The position numbers were made by a program, and so were the translations under genes. A stretch of DNA of 64,000 bases from Fibrobacter sp. (GTDB lineage: Bacteria > Fibrobacterota > Fibrobacteria > Fibrobacterales > Fibrobacteraceae): the NCBI GenBank assembly GCA_024399035.1, contig JAKSID010000002.1, forward strand, positions 1-64,000, read 5' to 3'. This document shows positions 7,399 to 15,241 of this stretch, piece by piece. Below the pieces are notes generated by a model, which did not search any database, was not told the origin of the DNA, and worked only from the letters and a program-made list of their open reading frames with translations. The stretch's first letter is position 1. The number at the start of each line of letters is the position of its first letter.

Positions 7399-8298
7399 AT
7401 GATCCAATCTAATCTCCACAATTACTTGTCCACCCTCATTGAAAGCGTGCTCTCGGAGCCGGGCTGGTTTTTGTCCGAATCTTTGAAGGATGTTTTTGTT
7501 CCTTGCCTGCTTTCGCTGGTTCTTGGAGTTCTGTTCAGGAATGTGTTCCCTAAGCCTTTGTGGGGTGTGCTTTGGGGAGCCCTACTGATTTACTTCCTGG
7601 GCGGCTTGGCTCAGGAAGGTTTTAGAATCCTGTGGTCCGAAAGCGCTTCCAGCACCTGTCTCCTTTATGGTCTTTTGCTGTTGGGGCTTTTCCTTGGATG
7701 TGCCTTTTGGGGGTTGCATCTTCAACCCAAGAACTGGATTCATTGGCTTACGGTTCCCGCCTTGTTCCTTGTCTCCTTCGTAGGTAACGCCCTTTACTTT
7801 GGAGAAAGTGTCGTTGACCAATGGGGCGTTGTAAGTCATTATTCTCTGGAACCTTCGGATAACAAGCATGATGCAGATTTTCAAATCAAGATGGAATTTG
7901 ATCTTAAGAACGAATCTGTGTGTGACTCCCTTCTAGTGAAGGGTGATAATTTCTGCAATTCCTTTGGACATTGGAATGAAGAAGAAAAGAATGTCTGCCA
8001 ATGGCAGCCTTTGACTGCGCAACAAAAGGAAATGATTCAAAAGTTGAAACAGTCCATTGAAGAGTTTACCACGCAGTATAGGACCCTCTATCAGCGGGAC
8101 GGCTTTTCGTCACAGACAAGTCTTTGCGATTTTCGTGAAGGTCGGGGCTATACCCTCGATTTCATAAATTCCAGATTCAATGGAATTGCTCCCGCCGTTG
8201 CCATCGAAAATCTTGAACTGGAACTGCTGAAGACCATGGATTCCTCCGCACCCTTTGTGGAAGACATCATGAAGTACATGGAAGAAACTGGAAAGTAA
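7399..8298 (+). CDS. Membrane protein of the tandem paralog family (member 3)
   Basis: A 299-aa member. The N-terminal ~140 residues hold about four membrane segments, with LHLQPKNWIHWL at the family GxxxxPK position. The C-terminal domain has CQWQPLTAQQKEMIQKLKQS, a CDFREGRGYTLDF segment matching the DFxxGRxRTL of member 2, and PAVAIENLELELL. Its GC content is higher than that of members 1 and 2, so the duplications may differ in age. It starts 17 bp after member 2. Function unknown. Confidence 0.68.
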   Translation: MIQSNLHNYLSTLIESVLSEPGWFLSESLKDVFVPCLLSLVLGVLFRNVFPKPLWGVLWGALLIYFLGGLAQEGFRILWSESASSTCLLYGLLLLGLFLGCAFWGLHLQPKNWIHWLTVPALFLVSFVGNALYFGESVVDQWGVVSHYSLEPSDNKHDADFQIKMEFDLKNESVCDSLLVKGDNFCNSFGHWNEEEKNVCQWQPLTAQQKEMIQKLKQSIEEFTTQYRTLYQRDGFSSQTSLCDFREGRGYTLDFINSRFNGIAPAVAIENLELELLKTMDSSAPFVEDIMKYMEETGK

Positions 8299-8309
8299 GG
8301 CTGTCGTTT

Positions 8310-9305
8310 ATGGAAACTTCTCAATACATCGCCATCTCTATTTCTCAAGTGATTTCCTGTCTGTTTAGGTCATTGACTTTCAAGGATTCGCTTGAATTTT
8401 TTGTTCCAGCCTTGGTCGCTTTCTTGTTTACGCTTCTTTTGAAAAAAGTCGCCTGCAAGAATAAGGCTTTGACCATTACTTATTGGGCTATACTGGCGGT
8501 TGTTCCTGTGTATGCCCTTGTTGTAACCATAACTGAGCTCATAAATTTTTATCTGTACTCATCCGACTGGCTGGCTTTGGAGAGGGCTAAACAAGGTGTA
8601 TTCATTCTTGTTGTCTATGGGGGCGGCGTTTGGGCGGGTCGACATATTAATCCACGCAGAATAAAGCATTGGATTCTTTTTGTTCTTGCAATTCTTTTAT
8701 GTTACTTGGCCTGGGGGATTAAGGAAGGGTATCCTCCATTTATTACGGACTTTGGAAAAATTGAGGATAAGCCGCTGGTCCTTTCAAAACAGGATTCCAC
8801 AGAAAATATTGATTATGCATTAGAGGTATTCTTCTCCGATGCATGGTATAATGATGCTCGTCTGGCTTTGCTCAAAGTGCGTAATGATTCTGTTTTCTCG
8901 TGTCATTTGCGTTCGAACTGTGGAGGCATTTCGTCCAGTGACTACGATTCTTGTCAGTGGGTTGCCCTGGATAGGCAGGCTCTTTCAAACCTGGACTCGT
9001 TGAAGGCGTCCGTTGAAAACTACAAAACGGAATACATAGACTATATGATCTTTGATGGCAGAATAGTTTATGTGACTTTAAAAGATTATCGTAAGGGATA
9101 TAAACGGGAGCTTGAACTTGGCAATGCGAATAGGAAGTCGGTGCCAATTGCATACTCTATTGTGGATCGTGCAGAAAAGTTCCTGCCTCCCTACGATACA
9201 TCCAAAGCCCATGAAGAAGAACTGAAAAAATGCTTTGAGGAAGCGAACGCAAGCGCCCTTGCCGACGAAACGGATTCTGCTGAAACAAAAAACATTGTCC
9301 CGTAG
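8310..9305 (+). CDS. Membrane protein of the tandem paralog family (member 4)
   Basis: A 331-aa member. It has membrane segments in residues 30-150, then GRHINPRRIKHWIL, ITDFGKIEDKPLVL (very like DDFGKIKDESLPK of member 1), CQWVALDRQALSNLDSLKAS, LKDYRKGYKRELELGNAN (compare LTDYKKRTRRTLDISNAE in member 1) and IAYSIVDRAEKFLPPYDTS. Members 1 and 4 are the closest pair. It ends in an acidic Ala/Glu-rich tail. It follows member 3 by 11 bp, so all four are probably one operon. Confidence 0.7.
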   Translation: METSQYIAISISQVISCLFRSLTFKDSLEFFVPALVAFLFTLLLKKVACKNKALTITYWAILAVVPVYALVVTITELINFYLYSSDWLALERAKQGVFILVVYGGGVWAGRHINPRRIKHWILFVLAILLCYLAWGIKEGYPPFITDFGKIEDKPLVLSKQDSTENIDYALEVFFSDAWYNDARLALLKVRNDSVFSCHLRSNCGGISSSDYDSCQWVALDRQALSNLDSLKASVENYKTEYIDYMIFDGRIVYVTLKDYRKGYKRELELGNANRKSVPIAYSIVDRAEKFLPPYDTSKAHEEELKKCFEEANASALADETDSAETKNIVP

Positions 9306-9329
9306 GACTTTTTATTATAATTACACGAT

Positions 9330-10373
9330 ATGAAGTCTGTCCTGTTTGTCATCCTGTTTGCCTTGAGTGCGTTCGCTGCGGAAGTGGCGGATAGTTCTGT
9401 GGTGCTAATGGACAGTTCTATAGTGCAGTCGGACAGTTCTGTTGTGCAGACCGACAGTACTATGGTGCAGTCGGACAGTACAGTTGTGCAAACCGACAGC
9501 ATGGCCGTGCAGACGGATAGCTCGATTGTGCAAACGGATAGTTCGGCGATTGATTCGAATGGAACATCCTCGGATGATGGCAAGGGATCTTACGTGAATA
9601 AGCCCGACTCCTCAATCCCCGAGGACTACACGCTTCAGCCCGAGGCGGAACTTCCAGTGGCTCGTGAACCTCAGAAGAACATTCCTCTCCCTCGTCAGAC
9701 CTCCTATACCGCCAAGGGCCTTTCCGTAGGTATTGCTGCAGGCGTTTACGATCCCACGGTGGAATGCGATTGCATGGGCATCTGGCAGGCACAAATCGAA
9801 TACTTCTACACGGACTGGATCAGCGGTGGCGGCGATGTGCGTTTCTTTGGCGGCGACCTGGACAAGTCCTCCATGCTCATGTACCAGCGTTATCGTCTGG
9901 ATGTGCGCTTCCACAAGACCTGGACAAATTTTGACATCTATGCGGAGCCGGTCTTCGGCTTCGAGACCACCAGCATTTCCGAATTCCGTAGCCAGGTGAA
10001 AGACGACTTTGAGAGCATTGTCGATGACGACACGTCCTCTTCAGCCGATGTTTCCGAAAAGGAACTGACGGAATGCGAAAAGATGTTCTCTTTGGACGGA
10101 TTTTCCGTTGGTGTGGGCGGAGGTTTCGGTTGGAAGCCTGTCCGCTATTTTGGCCTGACCGGCAGTGCCATGTTCGAGTACAGCTTCTCAAAGTCTGCCC
10201 TTCTTTCCATCACCCCGGGTCTGGCCATCAATTTGCAGGAATTCTGGCCCTGGGGTAAAAATAACCTCCGTTCCATATGGATTTCTGGGGAATTCGGTGT
10301 CCAGAGGTACTTTAATCGCGGGGTTGGAGACTGGTCCTTGCATGGTGTTTTGGGCATTCAGCTCACAATTTAG
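9330..10373 (+). CDS. Exported beta-barrel-like protein with N-terminal VVQTDSS heptad repeats
   Basis: A 347-aa protein with signal peptide MKSVLFVILFALSAFAAEVA. Residues ~25-75 are about seven 7-residue repeats of the type SxVVQ[TS]D (DNA period 21 bp, ~9400-9555), followed by a Pro/Glu linker. From residue ~135 the sequence alternates like an outer-membrane barrel: GLSVGIAAGVYDP, YFYTDWISGGGDVRFFGG and FSVGVGGGFGWKPVRYFGLT, ending LHGVLGIQLTI. A TATAAT hexamer (9316-9321) ends 8 bases before the ATG and no ribosome site is seen. Function unknown; a surface-exposed or peptidoglycan-spanning linker is likely. Confidence 0.72.
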   Translation: MKSVLFVILFALSAFAAEVADSSVVLMDSSIVQSDSSVVQTDSTMVQSDSTVVQTDSMAVQTDSSIVQTDSSAIDSNGTSSDDGKGSYVNKPDSSIPEDYTLQPEAELPVAREPQKNIPLPRQTSYTAKGLSVGIAAGVYDPTVECDCMGIWQAQIEYFYTDWISGGGDVRFFGGDLDKSSMLMYQRYRLDVRFHKTWTNFDIYAEPVFGFETTSISEFRSQVKDDFESIVDDDTSSSADVSEKELTECEKMFSLDGFSVGVGGGFGWKPVRYFGLTGSAMFEYSFSKSALLSITPGLAINLQEFWPWGKNNLRSIWISGEFGVQRYFNRGVGDWSLHGVLGIQLTI

Positions 10374-10414
10374 TCTCCTTTCGGGGCTTTTTAATCTGGA
10401 ACCGGCCCCCCAGG

Positions 10415-10445
10415 TTTGACAAATATTCTTCCTTTTCTATATTTG
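10415..10445 (+). promoter_or_regulatory. Promoter of the rpsF operon
   Basis: TTTGACA (10415-10421) is followed 16 bases later by TATATTTG (10438-10445). This fits both a sigma70-like TTGACA/TATATT pair and the FCB-type TTTG/TAnnTTTG arrangement. It would give a leader of about 70 nt before rpsF. Confidence 0.65.
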
Positions 10446-10446
10446 G

Positions 10447-10488
10447 ACCACCGATTTATTTCGGAACCCTCCCGGGGCCAATGGTGGT
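10447..10488 (+). promoter_or_regulatory. Structured rpsF leader, candidate S6:S18 autoregulatory element
   Basis: ACCACC (10447-10452) pairs with GGTGGT (10483-10488), enclosing CCG-containing and CCC/GGGG pairing segments. Many bacteria carry an rpsF leader bound by the S6:S18 complex through a CCG bulge, and the position here fits. Assignment rests on location and one closing stem, so a covariance-model match would be needed. Confidence 0.4.
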
Positions 10489-10519
10489 AACCTGGGCGAA
10501 AGACCAAAGGGATCTCATT

Positions 10520-10888
10520 ATGAGACAGTACGAAACTATGGTGATCATCGACGCTATGATTTCCGACGACGCTATCAAGGCTGAAATCGAAACCATCGCC
10601 GCTGCAATCACTAAGGGCGGCGAAATTGTTCGTCGCGACGATTGGGGCAAGCGCAAGCTCGCTTATTCTATCAACAAGCGCCAGCACGGCTTCTATGTTA
10701 TCTTCTACTACAAGGCAGAAGTTGCAACTGTTGCCGCTATGGAAGCAGCTCTCAAGCTCAATGAAAACGTTCTCCGTTGGATGACCCTCGCTGATTATCC
10801 GATGTCCGAAATCGTTTACAATGCAGACATGGCTCAGTCTACCGAAGAAATCGTTCCGGTTGACGCAGAAGAAGGGGAGGCTGAATAA
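10520..10888 (+). CDS. rpsF: 30S ribosomal protein S6
   Basis: Small-subunit protein that pairs with S18 on the 16S rRNA platform. The N-terminus [20 protein letters not shown] is typical, and [20 protein letters not shown] is the S6 core. It is 122 aa long with an acidic C-terminal tail. The ATG at 10520 is chosen over GTG-type starts at 10481 because the family begins with this sequence and AAAGG (10506-10510) lies 9 bases upstream. The stop overlaps the rpsR start (TAATG). No ssb lies between rpsF and rpsR, unlike in many Firmicutes. Confidence 0.95.
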   Translation: MRQYETMVIIDAMISDDAIKAEIETIAAAITKGGEIVRRDDWGKRKLAYSINKRQHGFYVIFYYKAEVATVAAMEAALKLNENVLRWMTLADYPMSEIVYNADMAQSTEEIVPVDAEEGEAE

Positions 10889-11139
10889 TGGCTTTTGAAG
10901 ATAAGAAGCAGGCAACCCGTATTCGTCGCAAGAAGACTTGCTGGTTCACCGAAAACAACGTTCAGTTCATTGACTACAAGGATGAAAAGACTCTCCGTCG
11001 CTTCATCTCTGAACGTGGTAAGATCATTCCTCGCCGCATCTCCGGCACCTCTGCTAAGTATCAGCGTATGCTGAACGAAGCTATCAAGCGTGCTCGTCAG
11101 ATGGCTATTCTCCCGTTCGTTTCGGACAGCATTCGCTAA
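10888..11139 (+). CDS. rpsR: 30S ribosomal protein S18
   Basis: An 83-aa basic protein with the S18 hallmark [20 protein letters not shown] followed by [20 protein letters not shown] and [10 protein letters not shown]. It is translationally coupled to rpsF through a TAATG overlap at 10886-10890. It lacks the Cys-rich N-terminus of some S18 proteins and has KKTCWF instead. Confidence 0.96.
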   Translation: MAFEDKKQATRIRRKKTCWFTENNVQFIDYKDEKTLRRFISERGKIIPRRISGTSAKYQRMLNEAIKRARQMAILPFVSDSIR

Positions 11140-11155
11140 TTGGAGGAACTAGACT

Positions 11156-11602
11156 ATGGAAATTATTCTTAAGGCCAACGTCCCCCACCTCGGCAAGATG
11201 CTCGATGTCGTGAAGGTTAAGAACGGTTATGCAAATAACTACCTCTTCCCGCGCAAGCTCGCTGTTCGTGCAACTAAGGAAGCTGTTGAAGAAATCAAGA
11301 ACAACCGCGCTGCTGTAGAAGCTGCATTCCAGAAGGAATTGGCTGCTGCTGGCGACGTTGCTGCAAAGCTTTCTCAGATTTCTGTTAACCTTGAACGCCG
11401 CGTTGTGGAAGGCGAACGTCTTTACGGTTCCGTCTCCGCTTCCGATATCGCCGATGCTATCACTAAGCAGGGCGTTAAGATCGCACGCGCTCAGGTTGAA
11501 CTCGCTGAACCCATCAAGCAGCTCGGCGTTTACACTGTGACCATCAAGGTCTTCAGTGACGTTGAAGCTCAGGTTAAGGTTTGGGTCGTTGCTGAGAAGT
11601 AA
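11156..11602 (+). CDS. rplI: 50S ribosomal protein L9
   Basis: A 148-aa protein with the L9 N-domain (MEIILKANVPHLGKMLDVVK, VKNGYANNYLFPRKLAVRAT), a connecting helix rich in Ala, Glu and Lys, and the C-domain (VEGERLYGSVSASDIADAI, LGVYTVTIKVFSDVEAQVKV). GGAGG (11142-11146) lies 9 bases before its ATG. It is last in the operon. Confidence 0.96.
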   Translation: MEIILKANVPHLGKMLDVVKVKNGYANNYLFPRKLAVRATKEAVEEIKNNRAAVEAAFQKELAAAGDVAAKLSQISVNLERRVVEGERLYGSVSASDIADAITKQGVKIARAQVELAEPIKQLGVYTVTIKVFSDVEAQVKVWVVAEK

Positions 11603-11617
11603 CAAGCCGAGCGTTGC

Positions 11618-11639
11618 AAAATCAAACTAGTTTGATTTT
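11618..11639. repeat. 22-bp perfect palindrome after rplI
   Basis: AAAATCAAACT (11618-11628) and its complement AGTTTGATTTT (11629-11639) form a perfect palindrome centred on CTAG. It lies 15 bp after the rplI stop. There is no loop, so it could be a protein-binding site or an alternative 3' stabiliser. The true terminator follows at 11705. Confidence 0.5.
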
Positions 11640-11704
11640 ATAACCGAGGCGCAGTTACGGATGGTGCGAAGCACCAAAAGTAATTCTCGCAAACCAAAGC
11701 TTTC

Positions 11705-11737
11705 GAACCGCTCCCAATTCGGGGGCGGTTCTTTTTT
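11705..11737 (+). terminator. Intrinsic terminator of the rpsF-rpsR-rplI operon
   Basis: GAACCGCtCCC (11705-11715) pairs with GGGgGCGGTTC (11721-11731), followed by six T residues. Its position argues that the open frame extending upstream of 11808 is not translated. Confidence 0.85.
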
Positions 11738-11807
11738 GCTTTTTTACGCCTTATTTGGTATTTTGTTCACGGGGGTGGAAACCTCTAATTTTCTATTTTG
11801 TAGCTGT

Positions 11808-13310
11808 ATGCGCAAGTTTGCTTTTAAGACTGTTGTGGCCTGTGTGGCCGGATTTTTTGTTGCTCAGGGCTCTGCTCAGCCCCGAGACCTTTTTGCTGAA
11901 TTCGAGGCAGAGAACGCTGCTGCCGAATCCTCCAGCTCTGTGGCGGCCTCTAGCTCCAGCGTAGTCGCCTCTTCCAGTTCTGTGACTGCATCCAGCTCCA
12001 GCGTGGCGGTGTCCTCTAGCTCCGTAGCAGTTTCCAGTTCCAGCGTTTCTAGCTCAAGCGTTGCAAGCTCTTCTTCTGTGGTAAGCTCCAGCTCCGTAAC
12101 GGAAAGCTCCAGCTCTCTTACTCCCGAAGAGGAGTATGCTCGAGCCATGGCCAAGATGAATGCTGAACGTCAGGAAGCTATCCGTCAAGCTACCGAACAG
12201 GCCAGAATTGCGGATTCCATCCGCCAGGCGGAACTCCCGCAGGATTCTGCCATGCGTGCCCAGGATTCCCTTATGGACATTCAGGATCATCTCCTGGATG
12301 CTCAGGCTGCCGCAATGCCGGTGTACTCGTCCTCCTCTTCTGAAGAGGCCGCCGAGTCCTCCAGCAGCTCCGTCGAAGTTTCCGCAGTTCCGTCTTCCAG
12401 CTCCATGAGCCGTCGCGACTTGCTTGGCCCGGTCAAGGTTTCCAAGGTCAACGGCATGGACGAAATCAAGGGCAAGTACAAGGATCCCCGCAAGGCTTTG
12501 TTCATGTCTTTGGTGATTCCTGGCTCCGGTCAGCTTTATACTGGTGGTACCAAGTTTACCACAATCCGCGGTGCTGTCTATCTGGCTTTGGAAGCCGGCC
12601 TGTGGGGCGGTTGGTACTACTACTCTGTTTACAAGTATGGCAAGCAGGTCAAGAAGTATAAGGATTACGCAAAGGAACATTACTCCATTGGCCGTTACGA
12701 ACGCGCTATGCGTGATTTGTACGATGCCGACGGTGCCAACTATTCTGAAGTGTTCCGCTCCCGTTACCTGGGTTCTCGCGAAAGTTTCTGCGAAGCTATC
12801 TATGGCGACGCCAAGGCCCGCGGCTGCTATAGCGCAAACCTTTATACCAACGATGCTGGCTACATGAACGACTTCGTGAACAAGCCTGTCGCCTTGGAAA
12901 ACGAAATGAAAAATGTCAAGTTCGACAATGCAAACGAAGTGTACTCCTTGATCGCCGGCGATGCCTATGTGCTGGGTTGGGACGTTGTTTCCAACACCAA
13001 GAAGGCTTCGGAACTGGACCTTGTGGATCCCAACGCCTCTACGGTTAGCTTGGCCTCTTCCGAGGCTCAAAAGGAATATCGCTCCTTGCGTAATAAGGCC
13101 AACGGCTACGCCGATATGCAGGCCTGGTTCTTTGGTGGCCTTATCTTGAACCACGTGCTCTCCGCTGTGGATGCAGCTCTTACCGCCAACGCCTACAACA
13201 AGACCCTTTATCAAGAAGACCTTTCCTGGTACGACCACATTCACTTGGATGGCGGTTTCTCCTGGGTCGATGGTCTTGGCGTAAACGTTCAGGCTAGCTG
13301 GGGTTTCTAA
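11808..13310 (+). CDS. Exported Ser-rich-linker protein with DUF5683-like membrane domain
   Basis: A 500-aa protein with signal peptide MRKFAFKTVVACVAGFFVAQ. Residues ~38-105 are repeated SSSSV(V/A)A linkers of the kind common in Fibrobacter, followed by an Ala/Gln/Asp coiled-coil-like stretch (QEAIRQATEQARIADSIRQA) and a second Ser patch. From ~residue 225 the DUF5683-like domain begins: DPRKALFMSLVIPGSGQLYT, a hydrophobic AVYLALEAGLWGGWYYYS, and later AWFFGGLILNHVLSAVDAAL. The start at 11808 is chosen over 11661 because the rplI terminator lies upstream and a TATTTT hexamer ends 8 bases before this ATG. It is coupled to the next gene (TAATG). Function unknown. Confidence 0.75.
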   Translation: MRKFAFKTVVACVAGFFVAQGSAQPRDLFAEFEAENAAAESSSSVAASSSSVVASSSSVTASSSSVAVSSSSVAVSSSSVSSSSVASSSSVVSSSSVTESSSSLTPEEEYARAMAKMNAERQEAIRQATEQARIADSIRQAELPQDSAMRAQDSLMDIQDHLLDAQAAAMPVYSSSSSEEAAESSSSSVEVSAVPSSSSMSRRDLLGPVKVSKVNGMDEIKGKYKDPRKALFMSLVIPGSGQLYTGGTKFTTIRGAVYLALEAGLWGGWYYYSVYKYGKQVKKYKDYAKEHYSIGRYERAMRDLYDADGANYSEVFRSRYLGSRESFCEAIYGDAKARGCYSANLYTNDAGYMNDFVNKPVALENEMKNVKFDNANEVYSLIAGDAYVLGWDVVSNTKKASELDLVDPNASTVSLASSEAQKEYRSLRNKANGYADMQAWFFGGLILNHVLSAVDAALTANAYNKTLYQEDLSWYDHIHLDGGFSWVDGLGVNVQASWGF

Positions 13311-14020
13311 TGAGAATTTTCTTGGTGCTTTTGTTTGCCGCTGTCACCGCCTTTTCACAGGTGGTGGTTTCGGTGGATGAAAACGTTTCCAAGAATTCCG
13401 ATAAGAACTGGTGGAAGGCTGTTGGTGCGTCTGCACTCCTCCCGGGTATGGGTGAACTCTACCTGGGCGAAAAGGAGTTTGTGCGCCCCTTCGTATGGAC
13501 GGATGCCGCTCTTTGGATGACCACCATCGGTAGTTACTTTATTGGCGAGCGCTTTTTGTCGTCAGCCCATAGCTATGCGGTTCGCAATGCTGGCCTTAAC
13601 TCCAGTAGCAAGAAACTTTCGCTGTTGAATACGGTGGGCTCTTATCGTAGCCGCGGTGGCGTCGATGGTCAGAACTCTTCTCCGGATAACGACGAGGATT
13701 ACAACCAGGCCATGATTCGTTCGGGCAAGGCCATTGACTCAGAGTTGGCTGCGGATATCCAGTGGGACTGGGGTAGCTCTGATAATCCCGAGACCACCGA
13801 GAATATCGAAGAGTACAAGAGCCGTTTAAGGCATTTCCGCATTAGTCGAATCATCTTCCAGGCCTCTATGGGTGCCTTGGTGTTGAATCGCGTGGTTTCT
13901 GTGTTGAATTCCATTAGAATTTACCGAGCTACTTCTTCCAAGGCGTTTAGCGAGCGAATTCAGTTCGTTCCGGAATTCCTTGAGGATGGCAGCGGCATTC
14001 TGATGAACGTGAAGTTCTAG
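13310..14020 (+). CDS. DUF5683-like envelope protein
   Basis: A 236-aa protein with signal peptide MRIFLVLLFAAVTAFSQ. The sequence WKAVGASALLPGMGELYLGE is followed by FVWTDAALWMTTIGSYFIGE, the same small-residue-rich fold as in the preceding gene (compare LFMSLVIPGSGQLY). The C-terminal half has a helix-rich ISRIIFQASMGALVLNRVVS and ends MNVKF. The start overlaps the upstream stop (TAATG), indicating coupled translation. The two probably act together at the cell envelope; role unknown. Confidence 0.65.
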   Translation: MRIFLVLLFAAVTAFSQVVVSVDENVSKNSDKNWWKAVGASALLPGMGELYLGEKEFVRPFVWTDAALWMTTIGSYFIGERFLSSAHSYAVRNAGLNSSSKKLSLLNTVGSYRSRGGVDGQNSSPDNDEDYNQAMIRSGKAIDSELAADIQWDWGSSDNPETTENIEEYKSRLRHFRISRIIFQASMGALVLNRVVSVLNSIRIYRATSSKAFSERIQFVPEFLEDGSGILMNVKF

Positions 14021-14042
14021 GTAGTGTTTGGAAAATACCTTG

Positions 14043-14092
14043 CAACCTTTTCGGAATCTGGGACATCTAAATCTTCGATTTAGAAAAGGTTG
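14043..14092. promoter_or_regulatory. Inverted repeats upstream of the RND efflux operon
   Basis: CAACCTTTTC (14043-14052) is perfectly complementary to GAAAAGGTTG (14083-14092). Between and partly overlapping is TCTAAATC-TTC-GATTTAGA (14066-14084). The two structures share two bases, so as RNA they could nest with slight competition. This is either an operator for an efflux regulator or a leader structure. Confidence 0.5.
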
Positions 14093-14119
14093 ACTTCAAC
14101 ATTTTATCCTCGGATGGAT

Positions 14120-15232
14120 ATGAAAAAGACTTTTGGTTTGTTTGTTATAGCACTTTCCGCTATGTTCGCCGCTTGTGGTGGTGATGGCTCTCAGGGTGCG
14201 CCCGGTGCAGGCAAGGGCCCTGGTGGTCCCGGTAAGGGAGGCCCTGGCGGCTTTGGTGGCGCAAAGACATTTGCTGTTGAAGGCTATATCGCCCAGTCCC
14301 ATGAAGCTAGCAAGAGTTTCCAGACCATGGCTACCTTGGAAGCTATGAACAGTGTTGAGCTGACTGCGGCTACAAGTGGTCGTCTGGTCAAGCTGATGGC
14401 CAAGGATGGCGCCAACGTTTCCAAGGGTGCTCTGCTGGCTAAGATCGATGATTCCGAACTGAAGGCCCAGCTGAAGCAGGCTGAATCCAACCAGCAGCTG
14501 GCCAAGCAGAAGAAGGATCGTACCGCCGGTCTCGTCGAAAAGAATGCCGCTACCCAGGCAGACCTGGAAGCTGCAGAAGCTAGTTTGAAGTCCGCCGATG
14601 CAAGTATTGAATTGATCAAGGCCCAGATTGCAAAGACCGAAGTTCGCGCTCCCTTTAGCGGTAAGCTTGGCTTTGTGAATGTTTCTGTTGGCGCCTGGAT
14701 GACCACAGGTTCCTCCATTGCGACTCTCAGTGAAGTAAAGCAGTTGAAGGCTAAGTTTGCCTTGCCTCAACGTTATGCTGCCAACCTGAAGGTGGGCGAT
14801 GCAATCGACCTTCGTGACGAAGAGCGTGGCATTAACAGAACCGGAAAGGTAAAGGCTCTGGACGCAACTATTTCTGAAAGCAGCCGTACCCGCCAGATTA
14901 TGGTGGCTGTGGATAACGCCAACGGCGAATTGCTGGCTGGTAGCTATGCCAAGGTCAGCGTGGAACTTTCCTCGGGTCGCGCCAAGTCCATTCCTATTCC
15001 TGCAGAAGCTCTGACCCTGGATAAGGATGGCGCCTACGTGTTTATCGCCAAGGATGGCAAGGCCCAGATGGTCCGTGTGGAAACTGGGCTTCGTACTCCG
15101 ATTGCCGTGGATGTGGTTTCTGGCTTGAATGAAGGCGATACTGTCATTACCTCTGGATTGATCAGCATCCGTCAGGGGAGCTCTATCCGCATTCGCGAAA
15201 TCCGCAACAATACCGATTACGAAGTGGACTAA
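14120..15232 (+). CDS. RND efflux periplasmic adaptor (membrane fusion protein), lipoprotein
   Basis: HlyD/AcrA-type adaptor of 370 aa. The N-terminus is a lipoprotein signal (MKKTFGLFVIALSAMFAAC, lipobox MFAAC), followed by a Gly/Pro-rich flexible stretch to residue ~50. The adaptor core has a biotinyl-lipoyl half-motif (ATSGRLVKLMAKDGANVSKG), a coiled-coil hairpin (LKQAESNQQLAKQKKDR...AEASLKSADASIELIKAQI), the second half-motif (TEVRAPFSGKLGFVNVSVGA) and beta-barrel and membrane-proximal domains. ATG 14120 is preferred over 14114 or 14090 because it gives a standard signal peptide. It lies 9 bp before the pump gene; no TolC-type channel gene is nearby. Confidence 0.87.
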   Translation: MKKTFGLFVIALSAMFAACGGDGSQGAPGAGKGPGGPGKGGPGGFGGAKTFAVEGYIAQSHEASKSFQTMATLEAMNSVELTAATSGRLVKLMAKDGANVSKGALLAKIDDSELKAQLKQAESNQQLAKQKKDRTAGLVEKNAATQADLEAAEASLKSADASIELIKAQIAKTEVRAPFSGKLGFVNVSVGAWMTTGSSIATLSEVKQLKAKFALPQRYAANLKVGDAIDLRDEERGINRTGKVKALDATISESSRTRQIMVAVDNANGELLAGSYAKVSVELSSGRAKSIPIPAEALTLDKDGAYVFIAKDGKAQMVRVETGLRTPIAVDVVSGLNEGDTVITSGLISIRQGSSIRIREIRNNTDYEVD

Positions 15233-15241
15233 GGTGAACTG

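Noticed and set aside
9191..9583. Minus-strand repeat protein with VCTIELS units
   Set aside because: It is the antisense of the heptad-repeat region of the exported protein at 9330.
11661..11807. N-terminal extension of the Ser-rich exported protein
   Set aside because: It would run through the rplI terminator, and the signal peptide starts at 11808.
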